Source: Streptomyces kanamyceticus (lineage in GTDB: Bacteria; Actinomycetota; Actinomycetes; Streptomycetales; Streptomycetaceae). Taken from it: a stretch of 64,000 nucleotides of DNA. Each line of letters opens with the position of its first letter. Within the stretch, counting starts at the first letter, position 1. Of this stretch, positions 50,821 through 61,002 are shown piece after piece. The notes under the pieces were generated by a model. That model was given only the letters and a program-made list of their open reading frames with translations. It had not been told where the DNA came from and did no database searches. A program made the position numbers and the translations under genes. The stretch spans positions 7,130,001-7,194,000 of the forward strand of contig NZ_CP023699.1 in the NCBI RefSeq assembly GCF_008704495.1, read 5' to 3'.

Positions 50821-51954
50821 ATGACTGCTGAAACATCTGTTCCCTTCCGGGCGGGCCGCGAGGGATACGCGAGCTTCCGCATCCCCGCCGTCGTGCGCAC
50901 GGCATCCGGCACCGTCCTCGCCTTCTGCGAGGGCCGCGTCGGCTCCCAGGACGACTTCGGCAACATCGACATCGTCCTCAAGCGCTCCGTCGACGGCGGC
51001 CGCACCTGGGGCCCGCCGCAGATCGTCGGCAAGAACGGCGCCGACCTCGCGGGCAACCCCGCCCCCGTCGTCCTGGACACCGGACGCGTCCTGCTCGTCC
51101 AGGTCAGGAACGCCGCGTCGGCCACCGAGGACGCCATCCGGCGCGGCAAGGTGTCCGCCGCCGACGGGCGCCGCGTCTGGCTTCAGCGCAGCGACGACGA
51201 CGGACTCACCTGGTCGGCGCCGCGCGAGATCACCGGGCAGGTGAAGAAGGCGAGTTGGCGGTGGTACGCGACCACGCCGGGGCATGCCGTGCAGCTGGCC
51301 GGCGTCGGCGAAGAAGATGCCGGCGCCGGCGCCAGCGGCACCGGCGGCCGCGTGGTCGTCCCCGCCAACCACTCCCTGCCGCCCACCGGTACCGACACCG
51401 GCGCCGAGGGCAAGTACAACGGCGGCCACTGCCTGCTCAGCGACGACGCGGGCGCCACCTGGCGCATCGGCTACATCGACGACAACACCAACGGCTACAT
51501 CAACGTGAACGAGACCACCGCCGCCGAACTCCCCGACGGACGCCTCTACTTCAACACCCGCAACGACTCCCCGGCCCCCGGCAACCGCGCCGACGCCCAC
51601 TCCCGCGACGGCGGCGCGAGCCTCGTCAGACCCTTCCGCCCGCAGGCGGGGCTCACCGGACCCGTCGTGGAGGGCAGCGTCCTCCAGCTCCGCGACCCCG
51701 ACGTACTGCTCTTCTCGGGACCCGCCGACCCCGCCTTCCGCGCCCTGATGACCGTGCGCCGCAGCCACGACGGAGGCACCACCTGGGAGACCGCGCACAC
51801 GGTCGACGGGCTGCCCGCCGCGTACTCCGATCTCGTACGCCTCGACGACGACACGATCGGACTGCTCTACGAGACGGGCGACTTCAGCGCGTACGAGACG
51901 ATCACCTTCCGGCGGATACCGGTGTCCGGACTGACCGGGGCGACCGGTGAGTAA
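50821..51954 (+). CDS. Sialidase-family six-bladed propeller enzyme, no export signal
   Basis: A 377-residue exo-alpha-sialidase-like protein (GH33 fold). The RIP element (YASFRIPAVV) supplies a triad Arg. Four Asp boxes are seen: SVDGGRTW, SDDDGLTW, SDDAGATW and SHDGGTTW. A Tyr/Glu region (SDLVRLDDDTIGLLYETGD) ends the fold with the likely nucleophile pair. No signal peptide is present, unlike most Streptomyces sialidases, so it would act in the cytoplasm or be released by lysis. It is followed after 9 nt by the F420 reductase gene, so the two share a transcript. Confidence 0.9.
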   Translation: MTAETSVPFRAGREGYASFRIPAVVRTASGTVLAFCEGRVGSQDDFGNIDIVLKRSVDGGRTWGPPQIVGKNGADLAGNPAPVVLDTGRVLLVQVRNAASATEDAIRRGKVSAADGRRVWLQRSDDDGLTWSAPREITGQVKKASWRWYATTPGHAVQLAGVGEEDAGAGASGTGGRVVVPANHSLPPTGTDTGAEGKYNGGHCLLSDDAGATWRIGYIDDNTNGYINVNETTAAELPDGRLYFNTRNDSPAPGNRADAHSRDGGASLVRPFRPQAGLTGPVVEGSVLQLRDPDVLLFSGPADPAFRALMTVRRSHDGGTTWETAHTVDGLPAAYSDLVRLDDDTIGLLYETGDFSAYETITFRRIPVSGLTGATGE

Positions 51955-51963
51955 GGTCGCCCC

Positions 51964-52704
51964 ATGACCTCTACAGACAGTGCGCAGAACACCGCAGCGG
52001 ACACCACGGGGAACGCCCCCGCGAAGGCGCCCGCCAAGGACCCCTGGGAGCTGCCCGACGTCTCCGGCCTCGTCGTCGGCGTGCTCGGCGGCACCGGCGA
52101 CCAGGGGCGCGGGCTCGCCTACCGGCTCGCCAGGGCCGGGCAGAAGGTGATCATCGGCTCGCGCGCCGAGGAGCGGGCGCGGACCGCCGCCGACGAGCTC
52201 GGCCTCGGCGTCGAGGGCGCCGAGAACGCCCAGTGCGCGCGGCGCAGCGACATCGTGATCGTCGCCGTGCCGTGGGAGGGACACGGGAAGACCCTGGAGT
52301 CCCTGCGCGAGGAGCTGACCGGCAAGCTCGTCGTCGACTGCGTCAACCCGCTCGGCTTCGACAAGAAGGGCGCGTACGCCCTCAAGCCCGAGGAGGGCAG
52401 CGCCGCCGAGCAGGCCGCGGCCCTGCTGCCGGACTCGCGGGTCACGGCCGCCTTCCACCACCTCTCCGCCGTCCTGCTCCAGGACGCCTCGGTCGAGGAG
52501 ATCGACACCGATGTGATGGTCCTCGGCGAGAGCCGCGCCGACACGGACGTGGTGCAGGCGCTCGCCGCCCGCATCCCCGGCATGCGGGGCGTCTTCGCGG
52601 GCCGCTTGCGCAACGCCCACCAGGTCGAGTCGCTCGTCGCCAACCTGATCTCGGTCAACCGCCGCTACAAGGCGCACGCGGGGCTGCGGATCACCGACGT
52701 ATAG
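51964..52704 (+). CDS. NADPH-dependent F420 reductase
   Basis: A 246-residue Rossmann protein that exchanges hydride between NADPH and coenzyme F420. The N-terminal nucleotide motif is VVGVLGGTGDQGRGLAYRLA, then the NADP-phosphate contact IIGSRAEERARTAADELG. Further family marks are VDCVNPLGFDKKGAYAL, HHLSAVLLQD and FAGRLRNAHQVESLVANLIS. A 30-residue Ala/Thr-rich leader precedes the fold. Reduced F420 supports many Streptomyces oxidoreductases; no F420-dependent enzyme is identified in this window. Confidence 0.92.
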   Translation: MTSTDSAQNTAADTTGNAPAKAPAKDPWELPDVSGLVVGVLGGTGDQGRGLAYRLARAGQKVIIGSRAEERARTAADELGLGVEGAENAQCARRSDIVIVAVPWEGHGKTLESLREELTGKLVVDCVNPLGFDKKGAYALKPEEGSAAEQAAALLPDSRVTAAFHHLSAVLLQDASVEEIDTDVMVLGESRADTDVVQALAARIPGMRGVFAGRLRNAHQVESLVANLISVNRRYKAHAGLRITDV

Positions 52705-52782
52705 GGACGTGCGGGGCCCCGGCGGGCATGGGGGACACTGGACGCGTACGCATCCACGCTGCACCGACAGGAGCCGACCCCC

Positions 52783-52977
52783 ATGCCCCGCCTCGCCATC
52801 TACGCCCTCGTGGTCTGCGCGCTCGCCGTCGCCGCGGCCGTGATCTCCTTCGCCCAGGGCAGCTGGCTGGGCATCGTCTGGGTGCTGCTCGCGGGGCTCT
52901 CCTCGAACATGGCGTGGTTCTACCTGCGCAAGGAGAAGATGCGGCGGGCGGCGTCCTCCGCCTCGCCCACTGGCTGA
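52783..52977 (+). CDS. Small two-TM membrane protein
   Basis: A 64-residue protein with two hydrophobic helices (LAIYALVVCALAVAAAVISF and WLGIVWVLLAGLSSNMAWFY) and a basic RKEKMRR tail. AGGAG lies before ATG 52783. The function is unknown. The 3' end enters a 21-bp tandem repeat (52969-53010). Confidence 0.82.
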   Translation: MPRLAIYALVVCALAVAAAVISFAQGSWLGIVWVLLAGLSSNMAWFYLRKEKMRRAASSASPTG

Positions 52978-53011
52978 CGCCGACGGCCGACTGGCTGACG
53001 CCGACGGGCCA

Positions 53012-53821
53012 CTACTGGCTGAAGCCGCTGGGCGAGGGGACCTCCTGCGAGCCCTCCCAGAACCTGTAGAGCCGCTGGCCCCACTCGCTGTCCCATTCGC
53101 TGACGCCGAGCCCGCGCAGGATCGCGTCGATCGCGTCGAAGAACACGTGATTGACCTCCGGGATCCACAGGATGCCGAAGACCGCGATGAGACCGAACGG
53201 CGCGAACGGCTCCACCTGGCGGCGGATCTTGTACGACAGCCAGGGCTCGAGCACCCCGTACCCGTCCAGGCCCGGGATGGGCAGGGAGTTCAGGATGGCC
53301 GCCGTCACCTGGAGCAGCGCGAGGAACGCGAGCGCGTAGCGGAACGCGTACGGCACCCCGTCCAGGGCGTCGAGCCAGAACGGCGCGGTGCACACCACGG
53401 CGAACAGCACGTTCGTCAGCGGGCCCGCCGCCGAGATCAGGCTGTGCTTCCACCGGCCGCGGATCCGGCCGCGCTCGATGAAGACCGCGCCACCGGGCAG
53501 GCCGATGCCGCCCATGATCACGAAGAGCACCGGCAGCACGATGCTCAGGAGCGCGTGCGTGTACTTGAGCGGATTGAGCGTCAAGTACCCCTTCGCGCCG
53601 ACGGAGATGTCGCCGCTGTGCAGGGCCGTGCGCGCGTGCGCGTACTCGTGCAGGCAGAGCGAGACGATCCAGGCGGCCGTCACGAAGAGGAAGACGGCGA
53701 TACCCGGATTGTCCGCGAAGCCGGTCCAGGCGGCCCATCCTGCGACCGCGGTGACGGCGGCGATCCCCAGGAAGACCGGACTGATCCGCCGGTCGCTGCT
53801 GCGGGTGGGGGCGGTGGTCAT
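53012..53821 (-). CDS. Site-2 protease-family (M50) membrane metallopeptidase
   Basis: A 269-residue, multi-helix membrane protein. The zinc site is HEYAH (HExxH) in the second helix, and the third ligand comes from NSLPIPGLDGYG, the NPxxxxDG-type motif. It may cleave membrane-bound anti-sigma factors or signal-peptide remnants. No PDZ domain is present, so it belongs to the short M50 class. It is single, divergent from the DUF6578-like gene. Confidence 0.9.
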   Translation of the reverse strand: MTTAPTRSSDRRISPVFLGIAAVTAVAGWAAWTGFADNPGIAVFLFVTAAWIVSLCLHEYAHARTALHSGDISVGAKGYLTLNPLKYTHALLSIVLPVLFVIMGGIGLPGGAVFIERGRIRGRWKHSLISAAGPLTNVLFAVVCTAPFWLDALDGVPYAFRYALAFLALLQVTAAILNSLPIPGLDGYGVLEPWLSYKIRRQVEPFAPFGLIAVFGILWIPEVNHVFFDAIDAILRGLGVSEWDSEWGQRLYRFWEGSQEVPSPSGFSQ

Positions 53822-53925
53822 GGGGCGGGGCTCCTGGCGTACGAGGTCCTGGCGTGCCCGACCGTACCGGGCGCGTACGGAAAACGTCTCGCACTCGGCC
53901 CCGAGTTCCGGGGAGGCTGGGGGTC

Positions 53926-54585
53926 ATGACTCTGCGCGGGGTGTGGAAGGTGCTGTACGCGGACTGGCAGATGGAGTGCTGCGGTACGCCGTTCGCGGTG
54001 GGGGACGAGGTGACGTGGCCGCTGCTCGTCCTGTCTGGCGGCGGGGACGGCTTGTACGGCATGGACGGCATGGACGGCTGGCAGGAGGATTTCAGCGAGA
54101 TCGAGGGGCCCGTGGTGGCGCTCGACTCCTTGCCGGGGGACTGGCTGGCGGACGACATCGAAGACGAGGGCGACGAGGGCGACGAGGCCGACGAGGGCGA
54201 CAAGGACGACGAGGGCGACGAGGAGCCGTGGGAGGCGTCCGTCGTGCGGGCGCACGGGGTGACGGTCCCGTGGAACCACGCGCCCCCGCGCCCCGCGCGG
54301 ACCGCGCTCAGGGGCCTGCTCTCCGTGGAGCGGCACGGCGGCCGCTGGCCGGACACGGTCGGCAGGGTCCGCACCATCCACGTGGTGACCCAGGGCTTCG
54401 CGGAGACGACCGAGGGGTCGGGGACGTACGCGCCGGTGCCCGGCGAGCGCTGGCTGCGCCCCGTCGAGCTCTGCCCGAAGTGGTTCCACGGAGAACACCT
54501 CTCGCGGACGTCGCAGGGGCCGGGCTACCGGCGGGCCGAGACCGGGGTGCTCGTGGAGCTGGAGGTCCGGGACGACGAGGACTGA
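53926..54585 (+). CDS. DUF6578-like protein with acidic repeat insert
   Basis: A 220-residue soluble protein starting MTLRGVWKVLYADWQMECCG, then TPFAVGDEVTWPLLV, which matches a Streptomyces family named DUF6578. A low-complexity acidic insert (EDEGDEGDEADEGDKDDEGD, residues about 80-100) is encoded by GAGGGCGAC-type DNA repeats. Its C-terminal half has LCPKWFHGEHLSRTS. The function is unknown; the vicinal cysteines could bind metal. ATG at 53926 is chosen because GGGAGG lies about 12 nt upstream. Confidence 0.78.
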   Translation: MTLRGVWKVLYADWQMECCGTPFAVGDEVTWPLLVLSGGGDGLYGMDGMDGWQEDFSEIEGPVVALDSLPGDWLADDIEDEGDEGDEADEGDKDDEGDEEPWEASVVRAHGVTVPWNHAPPRPARTALRGLLSVERHGGRWPDTVGRVRTIHVVTQGFAETTEGSGTYAPVPGERWLRPVELCPKWFHGEHLSRTSQGPGYRRAETGVLVELEVRDDED

Positions 54586-54732
54586 GCGGGGCGGGGGGAG
54601 TCGGAGCTTGAGAAGAGAGCGGGGGGGACCGGGGTGGGCCGGGAGTGCGGGGGACGGCGGGTGCGTGGCCGGTACGACGGAGTCGGGCGCCGGGCGGGAC
54701 GGAGTCCGAAGGGGGGCCGGTGCCGCTCAGGC

Positions 54733-54786
54733 GCGAACGCGAACGCGAACACGGACGCGAACGCGGACGTGAACGCGGAGGTGAAC
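54733..54786 (+). repeat. Nine degenerate hexamers GCGAAC upstream of the SARP gene
   Basis: Hexamers of the form GCGAAC, GCGGAC or GTGAAC repeat nine times and include the GGAGG ribosome site (54777-54781) of the regulator. If translation began upstream the repeat would encode an Asn/Ala/Asp-rich stretch. Confidence 0.7.
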
Positions 54787-54792
54787 GGGGTC

Positions 54793-57700
54793 ATGGACCC
54801 GCAGATGGGCCTGGAGGTGGACGTGGCGTGCTCCGGAGGCGGTGACAATGGACCCGTGCGCTACCGCGTCCTCGGCACCACCCAGGCCCTCCGCCCCGAC
54901 GGCACCGTCCTGCCCGTCGGCGGCGCGCGGCTGCGCGCCCTCCTCACGGTGCTCGCCCTGCACGCGGGCCGCACCGTCTCCGCCCCGGTCCTGGTCGACG
55001 AGGTCTGGGCCGCCGACCCGCCCGCCGACGCGACGGGCGCGCTGCAGGCGCTGGCGGGACGGCTCCGCAGGGCCCTCGGCGCGGACGCGGTGGCCTCGGC
55101 GGACGGCGGCTACCGACTGTGCGCGGTGCCCGACGACGTGGACGTGTTCCGCTTCGACCGGCTCGTCGGCGAGGGCACGCGGGCCCTCGCCGACGGCGAC
55201 GCGGCGAAGGCGGCCGCCGTCTTGGACGACGCGCTCGCCCTGTGGACCGGCGAGCCCCTTCCCGACCTGCCGGAGCGCACGGCGGAGGTCGCGCGCTGGC
55301 AGGCCCGCCGCCTCGACGCGCACCGCGCGAGGGCGGCGGCCGCGCTCGCCATCGGCGAGGCGGAACTGGTGCTGCCCGAGCTCACCGCGCTGTGCGAAGG
55401 ACAGCCGCTCGACGAGCCGCTGCAGGCCCTGCGGCTGCGCGCGCTGCGCGACGCGGGCCGCCCCGCCGAGGCACTCGCGGCGTACGACGACATCCGCACC
55501 GTCCTCGCGGACCGCCTCGGCACGGATCCGGGACCGGAACTCCGGGCGCTGCACCAGGAGTTGCTGCGCGGGGACGCGTACGCGTACGAGGAGGCCGGCG
55601 ATGTCGTCGGCCCCGGCCCCGGAGGCGTTCCCGGCCCTGGAGGCGTTCCCGGCCCCGGAGGCTTTCCCGGCGGGCCCGGGCGCGAGCCGGACACATCGGC
55701 CGACCCCGTCGTACGCGGCAGCGGTGTTCCCCTCACCGCTCGCCCTCCCACCGCCCGCGCCCCCCGCCCGCCCGGCAACCTCCGCGCCCGCCTCACCTCC
55801 TTCGTCGGGCGGGAAGGGGACATCGGGGCGCTGCGCGGGGACCTCGGGCGGGCCCGGCTCGTGACGTTGATCGGGCCAGGCGGGGCCGGGAAGACGCGGC
55901 TCTCGCAGGAGGCCGCGGAGACCGTGGCGGGGGAGGTGTCCGACGGCGTGTGGCTGGCCGAGCTCGCGCCGGTCGAGGACCCGGACGACGTGCCCGCGGC
56001 CGTCCTCACCGCGCTCGGCGCCCGCGAGACCGTGCTGCGCGGTGCCGGTGCCGAGGAGCTGCGGGCCATCTCGGAGCGGAGCGGCGAGGATCCCGTCGCC
56101 CGGCTCGTCGAGCACTGCGCGGCCCGCCGCATGCTGATCATCCTGGACAACTGCGAGCACGTCATCGACGCGGCGGCCCGGCTCGCCGAGGAGCTCCTCG
56201 CCCGCTGCCCGGGCCTTACCGTCCTGGCCACGAGCCGCGAACCCCTCGGTGTCCCCGGCGAGTTGCTCCGCCCCGTCGAGCCGCTGCCGGAACCGGTCGC
56301 GCTGCGCCTCTTCGCCGAGCGCGGCGCCGCGGCCAGGACCGGGTTCACGGTGGCGGGCGATCCCGAGGCCGTCGCCGAGATCTGCCGCCGTCTGGACGGC
56401 CTGCCGCTCGCCATCGAACTGGCCGCCGCCCGCCTGCGGATGCTCACCCCGCGCCAGATCGCCGACCGCCTCGACGACCGCTTCCGGCTGCTCACCAGCG
56501 GCGCCCGCACGGTACTGCCCCGCCAGCAGACCCTGCGCGCCGTCGTCGACTGGTCCTGGGACCTGCTCGACGCGCCCGAACGGGCCGTGCTGCGCAGGCT
56601 CTCGGTCTTCGCGGGCGGCTGCGACCTGACCGCGGCGGAAGAGGTGTGCGCGGCCGGGGGCGACGCGCGCGACGTCGCCGATCTGCTCGGCTCGCTCGTC
56701 GACAAGTCCCTCGTCGTCGCGGCCCCTTCGCCGGTCTCCGGCGGCGGCATGCGCTACCGGCTCCTGGAGACCGTCTCGGAGTACGCGGGGGAGCGGCTCG
56801 ACGAGGCCGGCGACCGGGCCGCGGCCGAGCGCGCGCACCTCGTGCACTACCGCGAGGTCGCCAGGACCACCGACCCCGAACTGCGCGGCCACGGCCAGCA
56901 CGCGGCCGTGGAGCGCCTCGAGGTGGAGTACGAGAACCTGCGCACCGCCCTGCGGCACGCGGTCGCCGCACGGGACGAGCAGGAGGCGCTCTGCCTCGTC
57001 CTCTCGCTCTCCTGGTACTGGCAGATCCGCGGTCTGCGCATGGAGACCAAGAACTGGTCCCTCGACGTCATGTCCCTGGGCCCCGACCCGTTCGCCCGGC
57101 CCGTCGCCCCCGCGCCCCCGCTGCACGAACCGTGCACGGCCGAGCCGCCGCCGATGAGCCCCGAGGTCCTCGTGGAGGCCCGCCGCGGCGCGCACCTGCT
57201 CCACCTCTCCTGCATGGACATGGAGGTGGACGTGACGCACTGGCAGTCCCCCGAGTCGCAGGAGAAGCTGCTCGGCATGAGGGAGGCCTACCGCCCCGGG
57301 CTCCCGCAGACCTGTCGTACGCCCGGCAACCTCTGGTTCTTCGCCATCCTGCTCGGCGGCGAGACGGGCCTGCTGCACGAGACCATCGACGCGACCGTCG
57401 CCGCCTGCCGCGAGTTCGGCTACGAGTGGGAGCTCGCCGCCGCCCTGCAGATGCGCGCCAACATGCTCGCCAACCGCACCGACTGGTCGGGCGACGCCAT
57501 CCGTGACGCGGACGAGGCGCTGCGCGGGTTCCAGCGGCTCGGTGATGTGTGGGGCGTCGCCGAGGCGCTCTCCGCGCGCGGCGAGGCACGGGAGCGGCGC
57601 GGCGAACTGGCGCTCGCGGCCCAGGACTTCTGGGCCGCCGTCGACTACGCCGAGCAGCTCGGCGCGCTGACCCAGGTGGCCCTGCTCAAGGCCCGCCTCG

Positions 57701-58329
57701 GCTCGCTCCTGACGGACGCGCCCGAGCAGCGGGACGACTTCGCGCGGGGCGAGGCGATGCTGCGGGAGGTCATCGACAACTCCGGCCGCCACCACACGGG
57801 CGAGGCGCTGCCCGCCGCCCGGATCTACCTCACCATCGCGCTCGGCCGCAGCGGCCGCCTCGACGAGGCACGTGAGCATCTGCGGCTCCTCGGCATGGAG
57901 TTCAGCGCCATCGGCTACGCGGTCTTCGAGAGTTCCGTGCTCGGCATCTCGGCCTGGCTCGACGCGCTGGACGGGCGGTACGCGCGGAGTGCCGCCACGG
58001 TGGGCGAGGCCTTCGCGAAGGCGCTCGACCCGCTGTCGCGGATGGTCGCCCCGCAGATGGTCTCCGTCCACCTGTGGATCGCCGCGCTCGCGCTGTCGGG
58101 GGCGACCGGCGGCGCCCGCGCGGACGACGCCGCCAGGCTCCTGGGGATCGCCGACCGCGAGCTGCCGCCGGGGCACGCCGCGAACAGCATGGAGCGGGAG
58201 ATCCGCGCGGACGCGGAGCGGGCGGTGCGTGCCGCGCTCGGGGACGAGGCGTACGAAGCGGCGTACGCGGAGGGCGGCGGCCTCACTGTCGACGAGGCCG
58301 CCGCCCTGTGCGGCGCGGAGTCCGGCTGA
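54793..58329 (+). CDS. Large SARP/AfsR-type regulator with NB-ARC and TPR domains
   Basis: A roughly 1178-residue transcription regulator. The N-terminal winged-helix (RYRVLGTTQALRPDGT, then GARLRALLTVLALHAGRTVS) precedes a BTAD helical domain (about 100-260). After a Pro/Gly linker with GPGGVPGPGGVP repeats comes a STAND ATPase with Walker A IGPGGAGKTR and Walker B MLIILDNCEHV. A winged-helix spacer and long TPR-like tail follow. ATG at 54793 has GGAGG 11 nt upstream; GTG at 54856, at the usual family start, lacks a good site. Relatives bind direct repeats in antibiotic-cluster promoters and respond to nucleotide state. Its target is unknown. Confidence 0.9.
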   Translation: MDPQMGLEVDVACSGGGDNGPVRYRVLGTTQALRPDGTVLPVGGARLRALLTVLALHAGRTVSAPVLVDEVWAADPPADATGALQALAGRLRRALGADAVASADGGYRLCAVPDDVDVFRFDRLVGEGTRALADGDAAKAAAVLDDALALWTGEPLPDLPERTAEVARWQARRLDAHRARAAAALAIGEAELVLPELTALCEGQPLDEPLQALRLRALRDAGRPAEALAAYDDIRTVLADRLGTDPGPELRALHQELLRGDAYAYEEAGDVVGPGPGGVPGPGGVPGPGGFPGGPGREPDTSADPVVRGSGVPLTARPPTARAPRPPGNLRARLTSFVGREGDIGALRGDLGRARLVTLIGPGGAGKTRLSQEAAETVAGEVSDGVWLAELAPVEDPDDVPAAVLTALGARETVLRGAGAEELRAISERSGEDPVARLVEHCAARRMLIILDNCEHVIDAAARLAEELLARCPGLTVLATSREPLGVPGELLRPVEPLPEPVALRLFAERGAAARTGFTVAGDPEAVAEICRRLDGLPLAIELAAARLRMLTPRQIADRLDDRFRLLTSGARTVLPRQQTLRAVVDWSWDLLDAPERAVLRRLSVFAGGCDLTAAEEVCAAGGDARDVADLLGSLVDKSLVVAAPSPVSGGGMRYRLLETVSEYAGERLDEAGDRAAAERAHLVHYREVARTTDPELRGHGQHAAVERLEVEYENLRTALRHAVAARDEQEALCLVLSLSWYWQIRGLRMETKNWSLDVMSLGPDPFARPVAPAPPLHEPCTAEPPPMSPEVLVEARRGAHLLHLSCMDMEVDVTHWQSPESQEKLLGMREAYRPGLPQTCRTPGNLWFFAILLGGETGLLHETIDATVAACREFGYEWELAAALQMRANMLANRTDWSGDAIRDADEALRGFQRLGDVWGVAEALSARGEARERRGELALAAQDFWAAVDYAEQLGALTQVALLKARLGSLLTDAPEQRDDFARGEAMLREVIDNSGRHHTGEALPAARIYLTIALGRSGRLDEAREHLRLLGMEFSAIGYAVFESSVLGISAWLDALDGRYARSAATVGEAFAKALDPLSRMVAPQMVSVHLWIAALALSGATGGARADDAARLLGIADRELPPGHAANSMEREIRADAERAVRAALGDEAYEAAYAEGGGLTVDEAAALCGAESG

Positions 58330-58335
58330 CCCGCT

Positions 58336-58351
58336 GACCGGTACTCCGGTC
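58336..58351. terminator. Short hairpin between convergent SARP and ABC genes
   Basis: GACCGG (58336-58341) pairs with CCGGTC (58346-58351) around TACT, 6 nt after the SARP stop. It is a weak but well-placed convergent terminator candidate. Confidence 0.4.
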
Positions 58352-58384
58352 AGTTCTTCGTGATACTTCGGTCAGTTCTTCGTG
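58347..58384. repeat. 16-bp direct duplication at the ABC permease 3' end
   Basis: CGGTCAGTTCTTCGTG occurs at 58347-58362 and 58369-58384. The second copy contains the permease stop codon and last codons; the first lies just past the stop, so it repeats the tail. Confidence 0.65.
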
Positions 58385-59195
58385 CGGAACTTGTGGATCG
58401 CGATGGGCGCCATCACCAGTGTGAGCGCCACCGACCAGCCGACCGTCACCCACAGGTCGTGCGCGACGGGGCCGCCGACCATCAGGCCGCGCGCGGAGTC
58501 CGCGAGCGAGGACAGCGGGTTGTAGTCGGTGAAGCCCTGCAGCCAGCCGGGCATCGACTGGGTCGGCGCGAAGATCGACGAGCCGAACTGCAGCGGCATC
58601 AGGACCAGGAAGCCCATCGCCTGCACGGACTGGGCGCTCTTCATGGAGACGCCGAGCACCAGGAAGATCCACATGATGGACGTGCCGAAGAGGGCGGAGA
58701 GGCCCACGGCGGCGAACAGGCCGCCCCAGTTGGTGATGTCGAAGCCCACGAGGACACCGACGATCATCATGATCGTCGTCGCGATGAGGAGCCGCATCAG
58801 CTCCACCACGATCTTGGCGAAGAGGACCGAACCCTGGCCGATCGGCAGGGTCCTGAAACGGTCCATGATGCCGTTCTGGAAGTCCTGGTTGAAGCCGGTG
58901 CCGACGGCCATGGCGATGTTCATGCTCATCATCGCCATCATGCCGGGCACCACGTACTGCACGTACTGGTCCTGACCGCCGCCGAGCGCCTGGCCGATGG
59001 AGCCGCCGAAGACGTACACGAACAGGAGCGTGAAGACGATCGGCATCAGGACCGCGTCGAACATCGACTCGGGGTCCTGGCGGATCCAGAGCAGATTGCG
59101 GCGGACCAGGGCGCTGGTGTGCCTGACGTGGTCGCGCAGGCCGATGCGGGCGTCGGCCTGCCCCGTCTTGAGGGGGGCCGCGAGAGTGGTGGCGC

Positions 59196-59199
<4 letters not shown>
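58372..59199 (-). CDS. ABC-2 type exporter permease (DrrB-like)
   Basis: A 275-residue six-helix ABC-2 permease. It starts with an amphipathic cytoplasmic helix, then MFDAVLMPIVFTLLFVYVFG, YVQYVVPGMMAMMSMNIAMA and MDRFRTLPIGQGSVLFAKIV. The RTLP loop and GxxxDYNPLSSLADSARGL near the C-terminus are typical for DrrB-like drug exporters. ATG at 59199 overlaps the ATPase stop. Substrate and resistance role are inferred only from family. Confidence 0.92.
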
Positions 59200-60224
<1,025 letters not shown>

Positions 60225-60555
60225 GGAATACAAGGTGCCATCCCCCACCGACAAACCACCGACATCCCACCGACAGGGACCCTCCCCAACACGGGGCTTG
60301 CCGATCCGGCCCGCCCTTTCCCCGCACGGGGCTTGCCGATCCTGCACGTCCTTCCTCCGCACCGGGCTTACCGGTCCTGCACGCCCTTGGCCGCCCCCTG
60401 CCACCCGGCCTGGCCTGCGCTTTCCCCCACCCGCCCGCCCCTTCTCGGCACCGGGGTTGCTGGACCTGGACATCCCTGGCTGAATCCTGCCGGTCGGGTG
60501 GCCCACACTTTCCCCGCCGCTCCGCGCCGGATTCCCCCCCACCCGACCGCCCCTA

Positions 60556-60849
60556 CAAGTCCGCCCGGTGCCGGGCAACGGGTGGGCGGGTGGGGATGAA
60601 CCGCCGCGGAGCGGCGGAAACCCAGCGACCGGCCCGCACCTGGTACCCGGCAGACGCCCCGCGCAGCGGCGCCGACGGGCCGGGCAGGCTGGGTAGGCCC
60701 GGCAAGTCCGCCCGGTGCCGGGCAACGGGTGGGCGGGTGGGGAAGAAACCGCCGCGGAGCGGCGGAAACCGGCGGCCGATCCGCACCTGGCAATCGGCAG
60801 CTGCCCCGCGCAGCGGCGCCGACAGACCGGCCAGGCCAGGCCAGGCAAG
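60556..60849. repeat. 147-bp tandem duplication
   Basis: The unit at 60556-60702 is followed directly by a diverged second copy at 60703 to about 60849. Both start CAAGTCCGCCCGGTGCCGGG, continue ACGGGTGGGCGGGTGGGG, and include CCGCCGCGGAGCGGCGG, a perfect palindrome. The 5' half of each copy is nearly identical, the 3' half less so. Confidence 0.8.
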
Positions 60850-60885
60850 CGAGCCCACCCCACCCCACCCCGCCCCCAGGCGAGA

Positions 60886-60923
60886 AAAAGGCAGCCCGTC
60901 GACGGGGGAATCGACGGGCTGCC
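60886..60923 (-). terminator. Rho-independent terminator of panB
   Basis: On the minus strand a perfect 13-bp stem (60923-60911 with 60902-60890) with an 8-nt loop is followed by TTTTT. It is the only classical stem-plus-U-tract terminator noticed in the window, 80 nt after the panB stop. Confidence 0.9.
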
Positions 60924-61002
60924 ATGGTGCCGCATTGGCTCAAACCGGGCGGCGGTCACCGCCCGGGTTCAGGCGGCCCCCGCTCCGGCGGCCGCCCCAG
61001 GC

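Larger units (their letters stand above)
60225..61002. other. Repeat-rich 778-bp intergenic region
   Basis: No gene is supported here. From the left it holds the promoter of the ABC exporter and three degenerate copies of a roughly 35-bp unit containing CGGGGCTTGCCGATCC (about 60285-60390). A 147-bp tandem duplication (60556-60849) and the panB terminator (60886-60923) follow. Open frames across it are GC-bias artefacts. Confidence 0.7.

Noticed and set aside
60556..60849. CRISPR-like tandem repeat
   Set aside because: Unit length is 147 bp with no spacers and no cas genes.
60225..60959. N-terminal extension of the DrrA-like ATPase into the repeat region
   Set aside because: The extension is repetitive, without conserved residues; the normal ATPase begins at 60224.
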